64,000 nt of DNA, from the NCBI GenBank assembly GCA_031286615.1, contig JAITUA010000020.1, positions 496,001 to 560,000 on the forward strand, in the 5' to 3' direction. Each line of letters begins with the position of its first letter. Position 1 is the stretch's first letter. The notes beneath the pieces are model-generated. The model saw nothing but the letters and a program-made list of their open reading frames with translations, made no database searches and was not told where the DNA came from. The position numbers and the translations under genes are program-made. Shown one piece after another: positions 7,488 through 15,091 of the stretch. This stretch comes from Chryseobacterium sp. (GTDB taxonomy: Bacteria > Bacteroidota > Bacteroidia > Flavobacteriales > Weeksellaceae).

Positions 7488-8759
7488 GTGAATATCATAT
7501 TTAAAAAAGATACTTGGCAGGAGATTTATTACTCATTGAGGAATAACAAACTCCGAACATTCCTTACCATGATCGGCGTAGGATGGGGGATGTTTTTGTA
7601 TGTGAGCCTTCTTGGAGCAGCAAAAGGAATGGAGAATGGTTTTGATAAATTATTTTCCGGTTTTGCCACCAATTCAATCTTCCTGTGGGCACAGAAAACC
7701 TCTATTCCCTATGAAGGATTTCCTAAAGGAAGAGAAGTTCATCTGAACTTAAATGATATGGAAATGCTGAAAAGAAAAGTAACTGCCATTGATTATATCT
7801 CGCCGCAAAATGCAAGAGGAAGCTTTACCGGAACACCTGGAGAAGCCATGTCAAGAAACGGAAAAAACGGAACCTATTCGCTTACGGGAGATTACTCTGT
7901 AGGAAACAAAATTTCAGAAAAGAAGCTGATCTTCGGACGCTACATTAATGATGCGGATGTTTCAGGAAATAAAAACGTAGTGGTTATTGGAGAAGAGATT
8001 TATAAAAACTTCTTTGATGCCAAGAAAAAAGAAAACCCAATAGGAAAATCGATCAATATTAAAGGATTGTTCTTTAATGTAATTGGTGTTTTCCGGGTAA
8101 AAAAAGGCGGTGGATTTGAAAATGACCAAACGGCTTTCATACCGCTTTCTACATACACGAAAATGTATAATGCAGGAGATCAGATAGACATGTTTGCGAT
8201 TGTAAGTAAACCTAATGCCAATGTGAATTCTGTAGAAGAAGATGTAAAGCAGGTTTTAAAGACAAAAAATAAAGTTTCACCTGAAGATACCAATGCTTTC
8301 GGAAGTTTCAATCTTGGAAAAGAATTTAAAAAACTGACAGGTTTTCTTACAGGAATGCAGTTGCTGACTATCATTGTAGGCACACTGACAATCCTTGCCG
8401 GAGTTATTGCAATCTCGAATATCCTTTTGATTACAGTAAAAGAAAGAACCAAAGAAATCGGGATCAGAAGAGCATTGGGTGCAAAACCCGCAGAAGTAAG
8501 AAATCAGATTTTGCTGGAAAGTGTGGTGATTACACTCTCCTCGGGATTATTAGGTTTTATGTTTGGAATTTTTGTGTTGATGATTCTGAATGCCGTTACC
8601 CAGGGTCAGGATTCATTTCCTTTCTATAATCCAACGGTCAACTACGGAAACGTATTTGCTGCTATGGCTGTCATGGTAATTTTAGGATTAATAATCGGAA
8701 TGATTCCGGCACAAAGAGCAGTAAAGATCAGGCCTATTGAAGCCTTAAGAACAGAGTAA
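7488..8759 (+). CDS. ABC transporter permease, MacB/FtsX type (second of two)
   Basis: A 423-residue paralogue of the preceding gene with the same layout: an N-terminal helix (TMIGVGWGMFLYVSLLGAA), a large periplasmic domain, three C-terminal helices, VKERTKEIGIRRALGAKPA and a final KIRPIEALRTE. The start is a GTG at 7488 (MNIIFKKDTWQEIYYSL); its alignment with the DRWQEIF start of the first permease supports this. The gap to the previous gene is 68 bases. Two different permeases with one ATPase suggest a heteromeric complex. The substrate (peptide, lipid or antibiotic) cannot be read from the sequence. Confidence 0.9.
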   Translation: MNIIFKKDTWQEIYYSLRNNKLRTFLTMIGVGWGMFLYVSLLGAAKGMENGFDKLFSGFATNSIFLWAQKTSIPYEGFPKGREVHLNLNDMEMLKRKVTAIDYISPQNARGSFTGTPGEAMSRNGKNGTYSLTGDYSVGNKISEKKLIFGRYINDADVSGNKNVVVIGEEIYKNFFDAKKKENPIGKSINIKGLFFNVIGVFRVKKGGGFENDQTAFIPLSTYTKMYNAGDQIDMFAIVSKPNANVNSVEEDVKQVLKTKNKVSPEDTNAFGSFNLGKEFKKLTGFLTGMQLLTIIVGTLTILAGVIAISNILLITVKERTKEIGIRRALGAKPAEVRNQILLESVVITLSSGLLGFMFGIFVLMILNAVTQGQDSFPFYNPTVNYGNVFAAMAVMVILGLIIGMIPAQRAVKIRPIEALRTE

Positions 8760-8868
8760 TTAATTTGAAAATGAACAATTTTAAGATTTAAAAGCAAAAA
8801 ATAATATAGAGAATCAATCTTTGAATTTTAAATCTTTCAATCTATTTAATAAAAAATAAACTATACAT

Positions 8869-10080
8869 ATGAAAAAGAAATTCACTTGGAAAAAAGCCAT
8901 TTATATAGTGTTGGGGCTTTTATTTGCAGTGGCATTGTTCTCAGGGATTGGCTATCTTATCAAATCTAATTCTCAGGAAGGAGAAGCTTTTCTTACCCGT
9001 AAGCCTACAATCCAGAATATGGATGATAAGGTAATGGCTACAGGAAAAATTGTTCCAAAAGAAGAAATTGAAATTAAACCCAATATTGCGGGAATCATAG
9101 ATAAAATCTTAGTAAAAGAAGGAGATAAGGTAGAAGTAGGACAGCTGATTGCTACCGTGAAGATTGTTCCTAGTATCTCTGAAGTAAACGCTGCTCAGCA
9201 GGAAGTTCAGAATGCACAAATTCAGATCAGCAATGCTCAGATGAATGTAGGAAATATGCAGAAGCAATTTGAAATGCAGGATAAACTGTACAAGCAGGGA
9301 GTAGCTTCTAAACAGGAGTTTCTTAATTCTCAGCAGCAATTGTACTCTCAGCAGCAGACGTTGAAAAATGCTCAACAGCAGTTGAATACCGCTCAAAAAA
9401 GACTGCAGATTGCTAAGACAGGAGCAACTCCTGAATTGAAAGGGCAAGGTTTAGCTACTACGGAAATCCGTTCAAAAGCTTCAGGAACCGTACTTGAGGT
9501 GCCTGTAAAAGCAGGAAGCCAGGTAATTGAAGCCAATAACTTTAACGCTGGAACTACAATCTGTTCAGTGGCAGATTTGAATGTCCTGATCTTTAAAGGT
9601 GAAATTGACGAAGCTCAAGCTGGAAAACTAAGCGAGGGTATGGATATGAACATCGTAATCGGTGCACTACAAAACAAAACTTTCCCAGGAAAACTAACGA
9701 TGATCGCGCCTAAAGGAAAAGATAATGCAGGAACTATTAAATTTCCGGTAGAAGGTAACGTAAGTAATCCTAATAATGAGTATATTAGAGCAGGTTTTTC
9801 TGCAAACGGTGAAATTGTTTTAAGTTCTCAGAAAAATGCATTGCTATTGGATGAGTCTTTAGTTCAGTATGAAAAGAAACAAGGAAAAGACGTTCCTTTC
9901 GTAGAAGTGAAACAAAAAGACGGGAAATTCAAAAAAGTATATTTGAAACTGGGAGCTAGTGACGGTATCAACGTTCAGGTTCTTCCGGGATCAGATATTA
10001 CAAAAGATACTGAGATTAAAGTTTGGAATCCGTCTGATAAAGACAAAGAAGAACTGAAAGAAAAGTCTAAGAAGAAATAA
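8869..10080 (+). CDS. Periplasmic adaptor protein of an efflux system (HlyD/MacA type)
   Basis: A 403-residue membrane-fusion protein. It has a single N-terminal membrane anchor (about residues 11-32), split lipoyl-like beta regions (around GIIDKILVKEGDKVEVGQ and SGTVLEVPVKAGSQ), a Gln/Asn-rich alpha-helical hairpin (about 100-180) that would form the periplasmic coiled coil, then beta-barrel domains and a Lys-rich tail. It would link the inner-membrane ABC complex to an outer-membrane channel. No TolC-like gene is present in the window, so the channel must be encoded elsewhere. It is last in the transporter operon and is followed by a terminator. Confidence 0.9.
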   Translation: MKKKFTWKKAIYIVLGLLFAVALFSGIGYLIKSNSQEGEAFLTRKPTIQNMDDKVMATGKIVPKEEIEIKPNIAGIIDKILVKEGDKVEVGQLIATVKIVPSISEVNAAQQEVQNAQIQISNAQMNVGNMQKQFEMQDKLYKQGVASKQEFLNSQQQLYSQQQTLKNAQQQLNTAQKRLQIAKTGATPELKGQGLATTEIRSKASGTVLEVPVKAGSQVIEANNFNAGTTICSVADLNVLIFKGEIDEAQAGKLSEGMDMNIVIGALQNKTFPGKLTMIAPKGKDNAGTIKFPVEGNVSNPNNEYIRAGFSANGEIVLSSQKNALLLDESLVQYEKKQGKDVPFVEVKQKDGKFKKVYLKLGASDGINVQVLPGSDITKDTEIKVWNPSDKDKEELKEKSKKK

Positions 10081-10108
10081 TAAACTACACTATACACTTT
10101 TAAACTGT

Positions 10109-10144
10109 AATCCTGGAGGAATTCTTTTTCTCCGGGATTTTTTT
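10109..10144 (+). terminator. Terminator after the transporter operon
   Basis: Arms AATCCTGGAG (10109-10118) and CTCCGGGATT (10130-10139) pair over ten positions with one G-U pair, followed by a T-run to 10144. It closes the ABC transporter/adaptor operon. Confidence 0.8.
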
Positions 10145-10228
10145 ATTGAATTATGGTAATTATTAAAGACAAGTTGTAACAAATAATGAATTCAAAATGT
10201 CTTACCTTTAAATTCCAAACTATATCCC

Positions 10229-11755
10229 ATGAAAAAAGACTATTGGATTCTGCTTCTTTTTGTCATTGCAAAGTTTGCCCTTCAATACTCGCTGATAAGT
10301 CCTGAGTATGAACTCCACAGAGATGAATATCTGCATCTCGATCAGGCCAATCATCTTGCGTGGGGATATCTTTCTGTTCCTCCTGTCAATTCATGGCTAG
10401 CATGGATGATTAAAATATTAGGAAATTCCATATTTTGGGTTAAATTTTTCCCCGCTTTGTTTGGAGCACTAACGATAGTACTGGTATGGAAAATTGTTGA
10501 AGAACTTAACGGAAGCCTCTTTGCCAAAATACTTGCTTCTTTAGGCATTCTGTTCTCAGTACTCCTTCGGGTAAACATGCTGTTTCAGCCTACCTCTTTA
10601 GAAATTTTTCTGTGGTTGTTCCTTTATTATGCTTTGATTAAATATTTTAATTCAGAAAAAGTAAAATGGATTTACATTGGAGCTGTCATTTTTGGAATAG
10701 GAATATTAAATAAATACAACATTTTTTTTTCATTATTGGGGCTTATTCCTGCATTGTTGTTAACAGAGCAAAGAAGAATTTTTATGCAGTCTCATGTGTA
10801 TTGGGCTGCTCTTTTAGCCTTAATTATTGTTTTTCCCAATCTTCTCTGGCAGTATCAGAATCATTTTCCGGTGATCCATCATATGAAGGAACTTTCTGAA
10901 AAGCAGCTCGTGCATGTAGATAAAATGGGTTTTATGAAATCTCAGATTCTCTTTTTCATAGGAGTTATTTTTGTTATTATAGCAGGCTGGGGAGCATTAC
11001 TGTTGTACAAGCCTTTTGAGAAATTCAGGTTTTTCTTTTGGAGTTATATCATCACAATTACCCTCTTTCTGTTTTTTAAAGCAAAAGATTACTATGCGAT
11101 AGGGCTTTATCCGGTGTATATTGCCTTTGGTTCCGTTTTTCTGGGCCATTTATTTGAAAAAGGATGGATGAGATTTTTGAAACCTGTCAGCATACTTATC
11201 CCTATACTTTTATTTCTTCCCTTATATAATGTCGCTTTTCCGAATAAGAGCCCTGAATATATTGAGTCCCATCAGGATCAGTATAAAAAGTTAGGATTGC
11301 TTCGCTGGGAAGACGGGAAAGATCATCCGTTACCTCAGGATTTTGCCGATATGCAAGGTTGGAAAGAATTGGCTCAAAAAGTAGATAAAGAATATTCCCG
11401 ACTGTCAAAATCCGGAAATACCATGGTATTGTGTGATAATTATGGGCAGACGGGGGCTATTAATTATTATTCAAAAGCTGATGTTGTGGCAATGTCTTTT
11501 CATGCGGATTATATCAATTGGATAGATTTAAGCAAAAAATATAAAAATGTGATCAGAGTCAAAGATGCCCCTGAAGCAGGAAAAGAGCTTAAAGAGTCAG
11601 GTTCTTTTTTTGAAGTGGCAAAATTATATGATTCTATTGCCAACCCGTATGCAAGAGAAAGAGGAACGGCAATTTTCAGTTTACAGGGAGCAAAAATTGA
11701 TATCAATAAAAGAATTCAGGACGAGATTGATGAAACTAAAAATGAATGGAAATGA
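10229..11755 (+). CDS. Glycosyltransferase family 39 (ArnT/PMT-like) membrane protein
   Basis: A 508-residue polytopic protein with about ten hydrophobic segments in the first 330 residues and a soluble C-terminal domain. The first extracytoplasmic loop contains HRDEYLHLDQ, the acidic motif typical of GT39/ArnT-like enzymes that use polyprenyl-phosphate sugars. Such enzymes transfer a sugar to lipid A or protein outside the inner membrane; the acceptor here is unknown. It stands alone between terminators. The sequence TACCTTTA at 10203-10210 is a near match to the -7 consensus and may be its promoter. Confidence 0.85.
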   Translation: MKKDYWILLLFVIAKFALQYSLISPEYELHRDEYLHLDQANHLAWGYLSVPPVNSWLAWMIKILGNSIFWVKFFPALFGALTIVLVWKIVEELNGSLFAKILASLGILFSVLLRVNMLFQPTSLEIFLWLFLYYALIKYFNSEKVKWIYIGAVIFGIGILNKYNIFFSLLGLIPALLLTEQRRIFMQSHVYWAALLALIIVFPNLLWQYQNHFPVIHHMKELSEKQLVHVDKMGFMKSQILFFIGVIFVIIAGWGALLLYKPFEKFRFFFWSYIITITLFLFFKAKDYYAIGLYPVYIAFGSVFLGHLFEKGWMRFLKPVSILIPILLFLPLYNVAFPNKSPEYIESHQDQYKKLGLLRWEDGKDHPLPQDFADMQGWKELAQKVDKEYSRLSKSGNTMVLCDNYGQTGAINYYSKADVVAMSFHADYINWIDLSKKYKNVIRVKDAPEAGKELKESGSFFEVAKLYDSIANPYARERGTAIFSLQGAKIDINKRIQDEIDETKNEWK

Positions 11756-11832
11756 TAGAATAATAGTACGGAAGAAAGGATAATTAGTTTAAGGTATAAA
11801 GATAATAGATAAAAAACATTATTGCAACAATG

Positions 11833-11861
11833 TTTCATTAGTGAAATTTATTCTACCTTTG
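11833..11861 (+). promoter_or_regulatory. Promoter of the thioredoxin-reductase-like gene
   Basis: The -7 box TACCTTTG (11854-11861) is an exact match, with TTTC (11833-11836) in the -33 position after a 17-base spacer. Transcription would begin at about 11865, inside the heptamer repeat that follows. Confidence 0.6.
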
Positions 11862-11862
11862 C

Positions 11863-11893
11863 ACTATCAACTATCAACTATCAACTATCAACT
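11863..11893 (+). repeat. Heptamer tandem repeat ACTATCA, 4.4 copies
   Basis: Four perfect ACTATCA units (11863-11890) plus ACT fill the space between the promoter and the ATG at 11899. The array is therefore the 5' untranslated region of the downstream gene. Confidence 0.9.
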
Positions 11894-11898
11894 GAACT

Positions 11899-12804
11899 AT
11901 GGAAAACAAAAACTTTGATGTCATAATAATAGGAGGAAGCTATTCAGGATTATCTGCTGGTATGTCATTAGGAAGATCTTTAAGAAATGTCCTGATTATC
12001 GACAATGAAAAACCTTGCAACAGACAAACTCCACATTCCCATAATTTTGTTACTCACGATGGCAAAACACCATCAGAAATTGCTCAACTTGCCAAAAAAG
12101 ATGTCGAAAAGTACAATACAGTTCATTTTTATAATGCAACAGTTGTAAAAACAGTAAAAACACCTGAAGGTTTCGGGATTGAAACTTCATCCGGCGAAAA
12201 ATTCCAGACTAAAAAACTCATTTTGGCTTCCGGAGTGAAAGATAAGATGCCGGATATTCCAGGGGTTGCAGAATGCTGGGGGATTTCGGTTATACATTGC
12301 CCATACTGCCATGGCTATGAAGTGAAAAATGAAGTTACTGGGATTCTTTCCAATGGAGATATGGCTTACGAATTTTCAAAACTGATTTTTAATCTGACTA
12401 AAAATCTTACCCTGTTTACCAATGGGAAAGCTGTTTTTACTGATGAGCAGCTCGAAAAGCTGAAGCAGAATAAAATCATTCTTAACGAAGATGAAATTGA
12501 AAGTATAGAGCATACAGACGGCTTCATTCAAAAAATCATTTTCAAAAACAGAAAAGAAGTTCCTTTACAGGCTTTGTATGCTAAAATTCCTTTTGAACAA
12601 AATCTCAATGTGTCCGATGATCTGGAGTGTGAACTGACAGAACATGGATTTATTAAAGTAGATATGATGCAGAAAACAAATGTTCCCGGAGTTTTTGCCT
12701 GTGGAGATAATGTGACTATGATGCGTTCTGTGGCTAATGCTGTTGCACAGGGAAATTTTGCAGGTGCTGTGGTTAATAAAGAACTTGCAGACGAAGAATT
12801 TTAA
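11899..12804 (+). CDS. NAD(P)/FAD-dependent oxidoreductase, thioredoxin-reductase-like
   Basis: A 301-residue flavoprotein with an N-terminal FAD Rossmann motif (VIIIGGSYSGLSAG), a CPYCHGY redox pair (Cys134 and Cys137) in the position of the thioredoxin reductase active site, and the C-terminal FAD motif GVFACGD. The expected second Rossmann glycine motif in the NADPH domain is poorly kept (GILSNGDMAYEFS). This is typical of the divergent bacterial thioredoxin-reductase-like group, whose members include small-molecule disulfide oxidases and ferredoxin-dependent enzymes. The exact partner is unknown. It appears monocistronic, with the promoter and heptamer repeat directly upstream. Confidence 0.85.
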   Translation: MENKNFDVIIIGGSYSGLSAGMSLGRSLRNVLIIDNEKPCNRQTPHSHNFVTHDGKTPSEIAQLAKKDVEKYNTVHFYNATVVKTVKTPEGFGIETSSGEKFQTKKLILASGVKDKMPDIPGVAECWGISVIHCPYCHGYEVKNEVTGILSNGDMAYEFSKLIFNLTKNLTLFTNGKAVFTDEQLEKLKQNKIILNEDEIESIEHTDGFIQKIIFKNRKEVPLQALYAKIPFEQNLNVSDDLECELTEHGFIKVDMMQKTNVPGVFACGDNVTMMRSVANAVAQGNFAGAVVNKELADEEF

Positions 12805-12916
12805 AGAATTTTTGATCAGATTAAAACGATTATAATATTTGATTTATTGATGAGGTTTTTCAATTTTTAGTGTTTAAAATCATTTTTTCAATAGAGAAAT
12901 CTCAATGAAAAATCCG

Positions 12917-12924
12917 TACATTTG
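12917..12924 (+). promoter_or_regulatory. -7 promoter box of glyA
   Basis: TACATTTG matches TAnnTTTG exactly and ends 29 bases before the ATG at 12954. It supports that ATG over the in-frame GTG at 12927, which would lie at the transcription start. No good -33 element was found. Confidence 0.5.
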
Positions 12925-12953
12925 GGGTGGAAATTTCAAAAACTAAAAGTAAA

Positions 12954-14219
12954 ATGGATATTATTTTCGACCTGATTGAAAAGGAAAGACAAAGACAAAC
13001 TCACGGATTAGAGCTTATCGCATCAGAAAATTTTGTTTCTGAAAACGTGATGAAAGCAATGGGAAGTGTACTGACAAATAAATATGCTGAAGGATATCCC
13101 GGAAAAAGATATTACGGAGGATGTGAAGTTGTAGATGAGGTTGAAACATTGGCTATCAACAGAGCAAAAGAGCTTTTCGGAGTAGACTATGTGAATGTTC
13201 AGCCACATTCCGGTTCTCAGGCGAATGCAGCCATTTATCTTGCAGTTTTGAAACCTGGTGATAAAATCATGGGGATGGATCTTTCAATGGGAGGACACCT
13301 TACGCATGGTTCTGCAGTGAACTTTTCTGGTATTCAATATAATGTAGTTTCTTACGGAGTGCAGCAGGAAACAGGTCTTATTGATTATGACCAAATGAGA
13401 GAAGTTGCTTTAAGAGAAAAACCAAAAATGCTTATTGCCGGTTTCTCAGCATATTCAAGAGATTTGGATTATGCTAAATTCAGAGAAGTAGCAGACGAAG
13501 TGGGAGCTACGCTTTGGGCAGACATCGCTCACCCGGCTGGTTTAGTAGCAAAAGGATTATTAAACTCACCATTCGAGCACTGTCACGTAGTAACTACCAC
13601 TACTCACAAAACACTGAGAGGTCCAAGAGGAGGTATGATCATGATGGGGAAAGATTTTGAAAATACATATGGTCACAAAACTCCAAAAGGAGAAATTAAA
13701 ATGATGAGCCAGGTATTGGACGGAGCTGTATTCCCAGGTATTCAGGGAGGGCCGCTAGAGCATGTGATCGCTGGTAAAGCAGTAGCTTTCGGTGAAGCTT
13801 TGGACGCCCAGTTCGAAACCTATGCAAAACAAGTTAAATCCAATGCTCAGGCGTTGTCAAAAGCAATGATCGACAGAGGATTTGATATCGTAAGTGGAGG
13901 TACAGACAACCACTTGATGCTGGTAGACCTTAGAAATAAAGGAGTAAACGGTAAAGAAACAGAAAAAGCATTAGTACTTGCTGATATTACCTGCAACAAA
14001 AACATGGTTCCTTTTGATGATAAATCTCCATTCACAACATCTGGTATCAGATTAGGAACGGCAGCAATTACAACAAGAGGGCTGAAAGAAAATGATATGG
14101 ATACAATTGCAGGATTGATTTCTGATGTGGTAGACAATATCAAAAATGAAGAAGTTCTTACATCTGTAAGAAAGAAAGTTAACGAATTAATGGAAGGAAA
14201 AGCTCTGTTCAATTACTAA
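12954..14219 (+). CDS. glyA: Serine hydroxymethyltransferase
   Basis: A PLP enzyme that interconverts serine and glycine while charging tetrahydrofolate with a one-carbon unit. The 421-residue product shows the [14 protein letters not shown]-terminus, the substrate motif [14 protein letters not shown], the PLP aspartate region ADIAHPAGL, and the Schiff-base lysine in [16 protein letters not shown] (Lys219). Length and motifs are normal. It sits as a single gene with its own promoter box and a strong terminator at 14241-14270, so it is not transcribed with recX by default. Confidence 0.97.
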   Translation: MDIIFDLIEKERQRQTHGLELIASENFVSENVMKAMGSVLTNKYAEGYPGKRYYGGCEVVDEVETLAINRAKELFGVDYVNVQPHSGSQANAAIYLAVLKPGDKIMGMDLSMGGHLTHGSAVNFSGIQYNVVSYGVQQETGLIDYDQMREVALREKPKMLIAGFSAYSRDLDYAKFREVADEVGATLWADIAHPAGLVAKGLLNSPFEHCHVVTTTTHKTLRGPRGGMIMMGKDFENTYGHKTPKGEIKMMSQVLDGAVFPGIQGGPLEHVIAGKAVAFGEALDAQFETYAKQVKSNAQALSKAMIDRGFDIVSGGTDNHLMLVDLRNKGVNGKETEKALVLADITCNKNMVPFDDKSPFTTSGIRLGTAAITTRGLKENDMDTIAGLISDVVDNIKNEEVLTSVRKKVNELMEGKALFNY

Positions 14220-14240
14220 CAGACATTCCAATATCATATA

Positions 14241-14270
14241 AAGAATGGGCAAACTGCTCATTCTTTTTTT
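14241..14270 (+). terminator. Terminator after glyA
   Basis: AAGAATGGGCA (14241-14251) pairs with TGCTCATTCTT (14255-14265) with one G-U pair and a three-base loop, followed by a run of T to 14270. It ends five bases before the recX ATG, so recX either relies on read-through or has a promoter hidden in glyA. Confidence 0.85.
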
Positions 14271-14275
14271 ATTCA

Positions 14276-14734
14276 ATGGAAAAGAAATCTTATACTTTCG
14301 AGGAAATCAAGCAGAAGCTGGTTAACTACTGTGTTTACCAGGACCGCTGCCATGCAGAAGTGGAACAGAAGATGAGAGAATTTCTGCTTATAGATGAAGC
14401 TAAAGAAGAAATCATTTTATTTCTCCTGAAAGAAAACTATCTCAACGAAGAAAGATTTACACGAAGCTATATCAGAGGTAAATTTTACATCAAACATTGG
14501 GGAAAGAACAAAATTAAAATGAATCTGAAGCAAAAACAGATTTCAGAAAGATTGATAACTTCATGTTTTGATGAGATAGATGATTCTGATTATGAGAAGA
14601 CTATCAGGAAAATTTTTGAAGGATATTATTCTAAACAATCTGGTTTGAAAGAATATCAAAAAAAAACCAAGACTATAAAATATTTGATGAGTAAAGGTTT
14701 TGAATATGAGAAAATAATTGATATTTTTGAATAA
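14276..14734 (+). CDS. recX: Regulatory protein RecX
   Basis: A 152-residue all-helical protein with the RecX pattern: an N-terminal YTFEEIKQKLVNYCVYQDRC helix, LKENYLNEERFTRSYIRGK, KHWGKNKIKMNLKQKQI and a C-terminal repeat ending with YLMSKGFEYEKI. RecX binds RecA filaments and limits recombinase activity. recA is not in the window. No promoter is visible in the few bases between the glyA terminator and this start, so expression may depend on leak through the terminator. Length is normal for the family. Confidence 0.88.
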   Translation: MEKKSYTFEEIKQKLVNYCVYQDRCHAEVEQKMREFLLIDEAKEEIILFLLKENYLNEERFTRSYIRGKFYIKHWGKNKIKMNLKQKQISERLITSCFDEIDDSDYEKTIRKIFEGYYSKQSGLKEYQKKTKTIKYLMSKGFEYEKIIDIFE

Positions 14735-15010
14735 TATATTAATAAATTACAAAAAACTTGACATATGACTTTTAACAAAAAAACAATCAGTTCAGTGAAA
14801 GAGATTGATACATAAAGATTTATGATTATTTTAAAGATAAAACAGCTGAAATAAAGAATTTCTATAGAGAAATATCACCCTTATGAAACATTCTATGGTA
14901 TGATATTTGTCTGTGAGTTTTAGCTGTATCGTAATGAAATTGCCAGATTTCATAAATATAATATCAAATTTATTTTTGATTTCAACATATTGAAATAAAT
15001 TTATTTTATT

Positions 15011-15039
15011 TTTGCATGATTGTATCGGACTTATCTTTG
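15011..15039 (+). promoter_or_regulatory. Main promoter of the polysaccharide locus
   Basis: TTTG (15011-15014), a 17-base spacer and TATCTTTG (15032-15039) match the Bacteroidota -33/-7 consensus closely. An additional -7-like TATTTTTG overlaps at 15007-15014. Transcription should start at about 15043, 49 bases before the first ATG. Confidence 0.7.
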
Positions 15040-15053
15040 ATCAGATGATCAGA
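15038..15053 (+). repeat. Tandem TGATCAGA palindromic repeat at the transcription start
   Basis: Two perfect copies of TGATCAGA, each containing the palindrome TGATCA, lie back to back over the predicted start site of the polysaccharide operon. The position suits an operator for a dimeric repressor. Confidence 0.55.
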
Positions 15054-15091
15054 TATTACACATTAATTAAATATGAACACCAATATAGACA

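Larger units (their letters stand above)
14735..15091. other. Region upstream of the polysaccharide locus, with possible remains of a decayed gene
   Basis: No intact gene is seen. Broken reading frames at about 14765-14997 look protein-like: TFNKKTISSVKEIDT, then DYFKDKTAEIKNFYREISPL, then one frame over YETFYGMIFVCEF, and later LYRNEIARFHKYNIKFIFDF. No family was recognised. An inverted repeat ATGAAAT / ATTTCAT spans 14934-14953. The promoter and tandem palindrome of the polysaccharide locus follow at 15011-15053. A 12-codon frame (15073-15108, ATG to TAG) overlaps the next gene start and could act as an upstream ORF. Confidence 0.35.
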
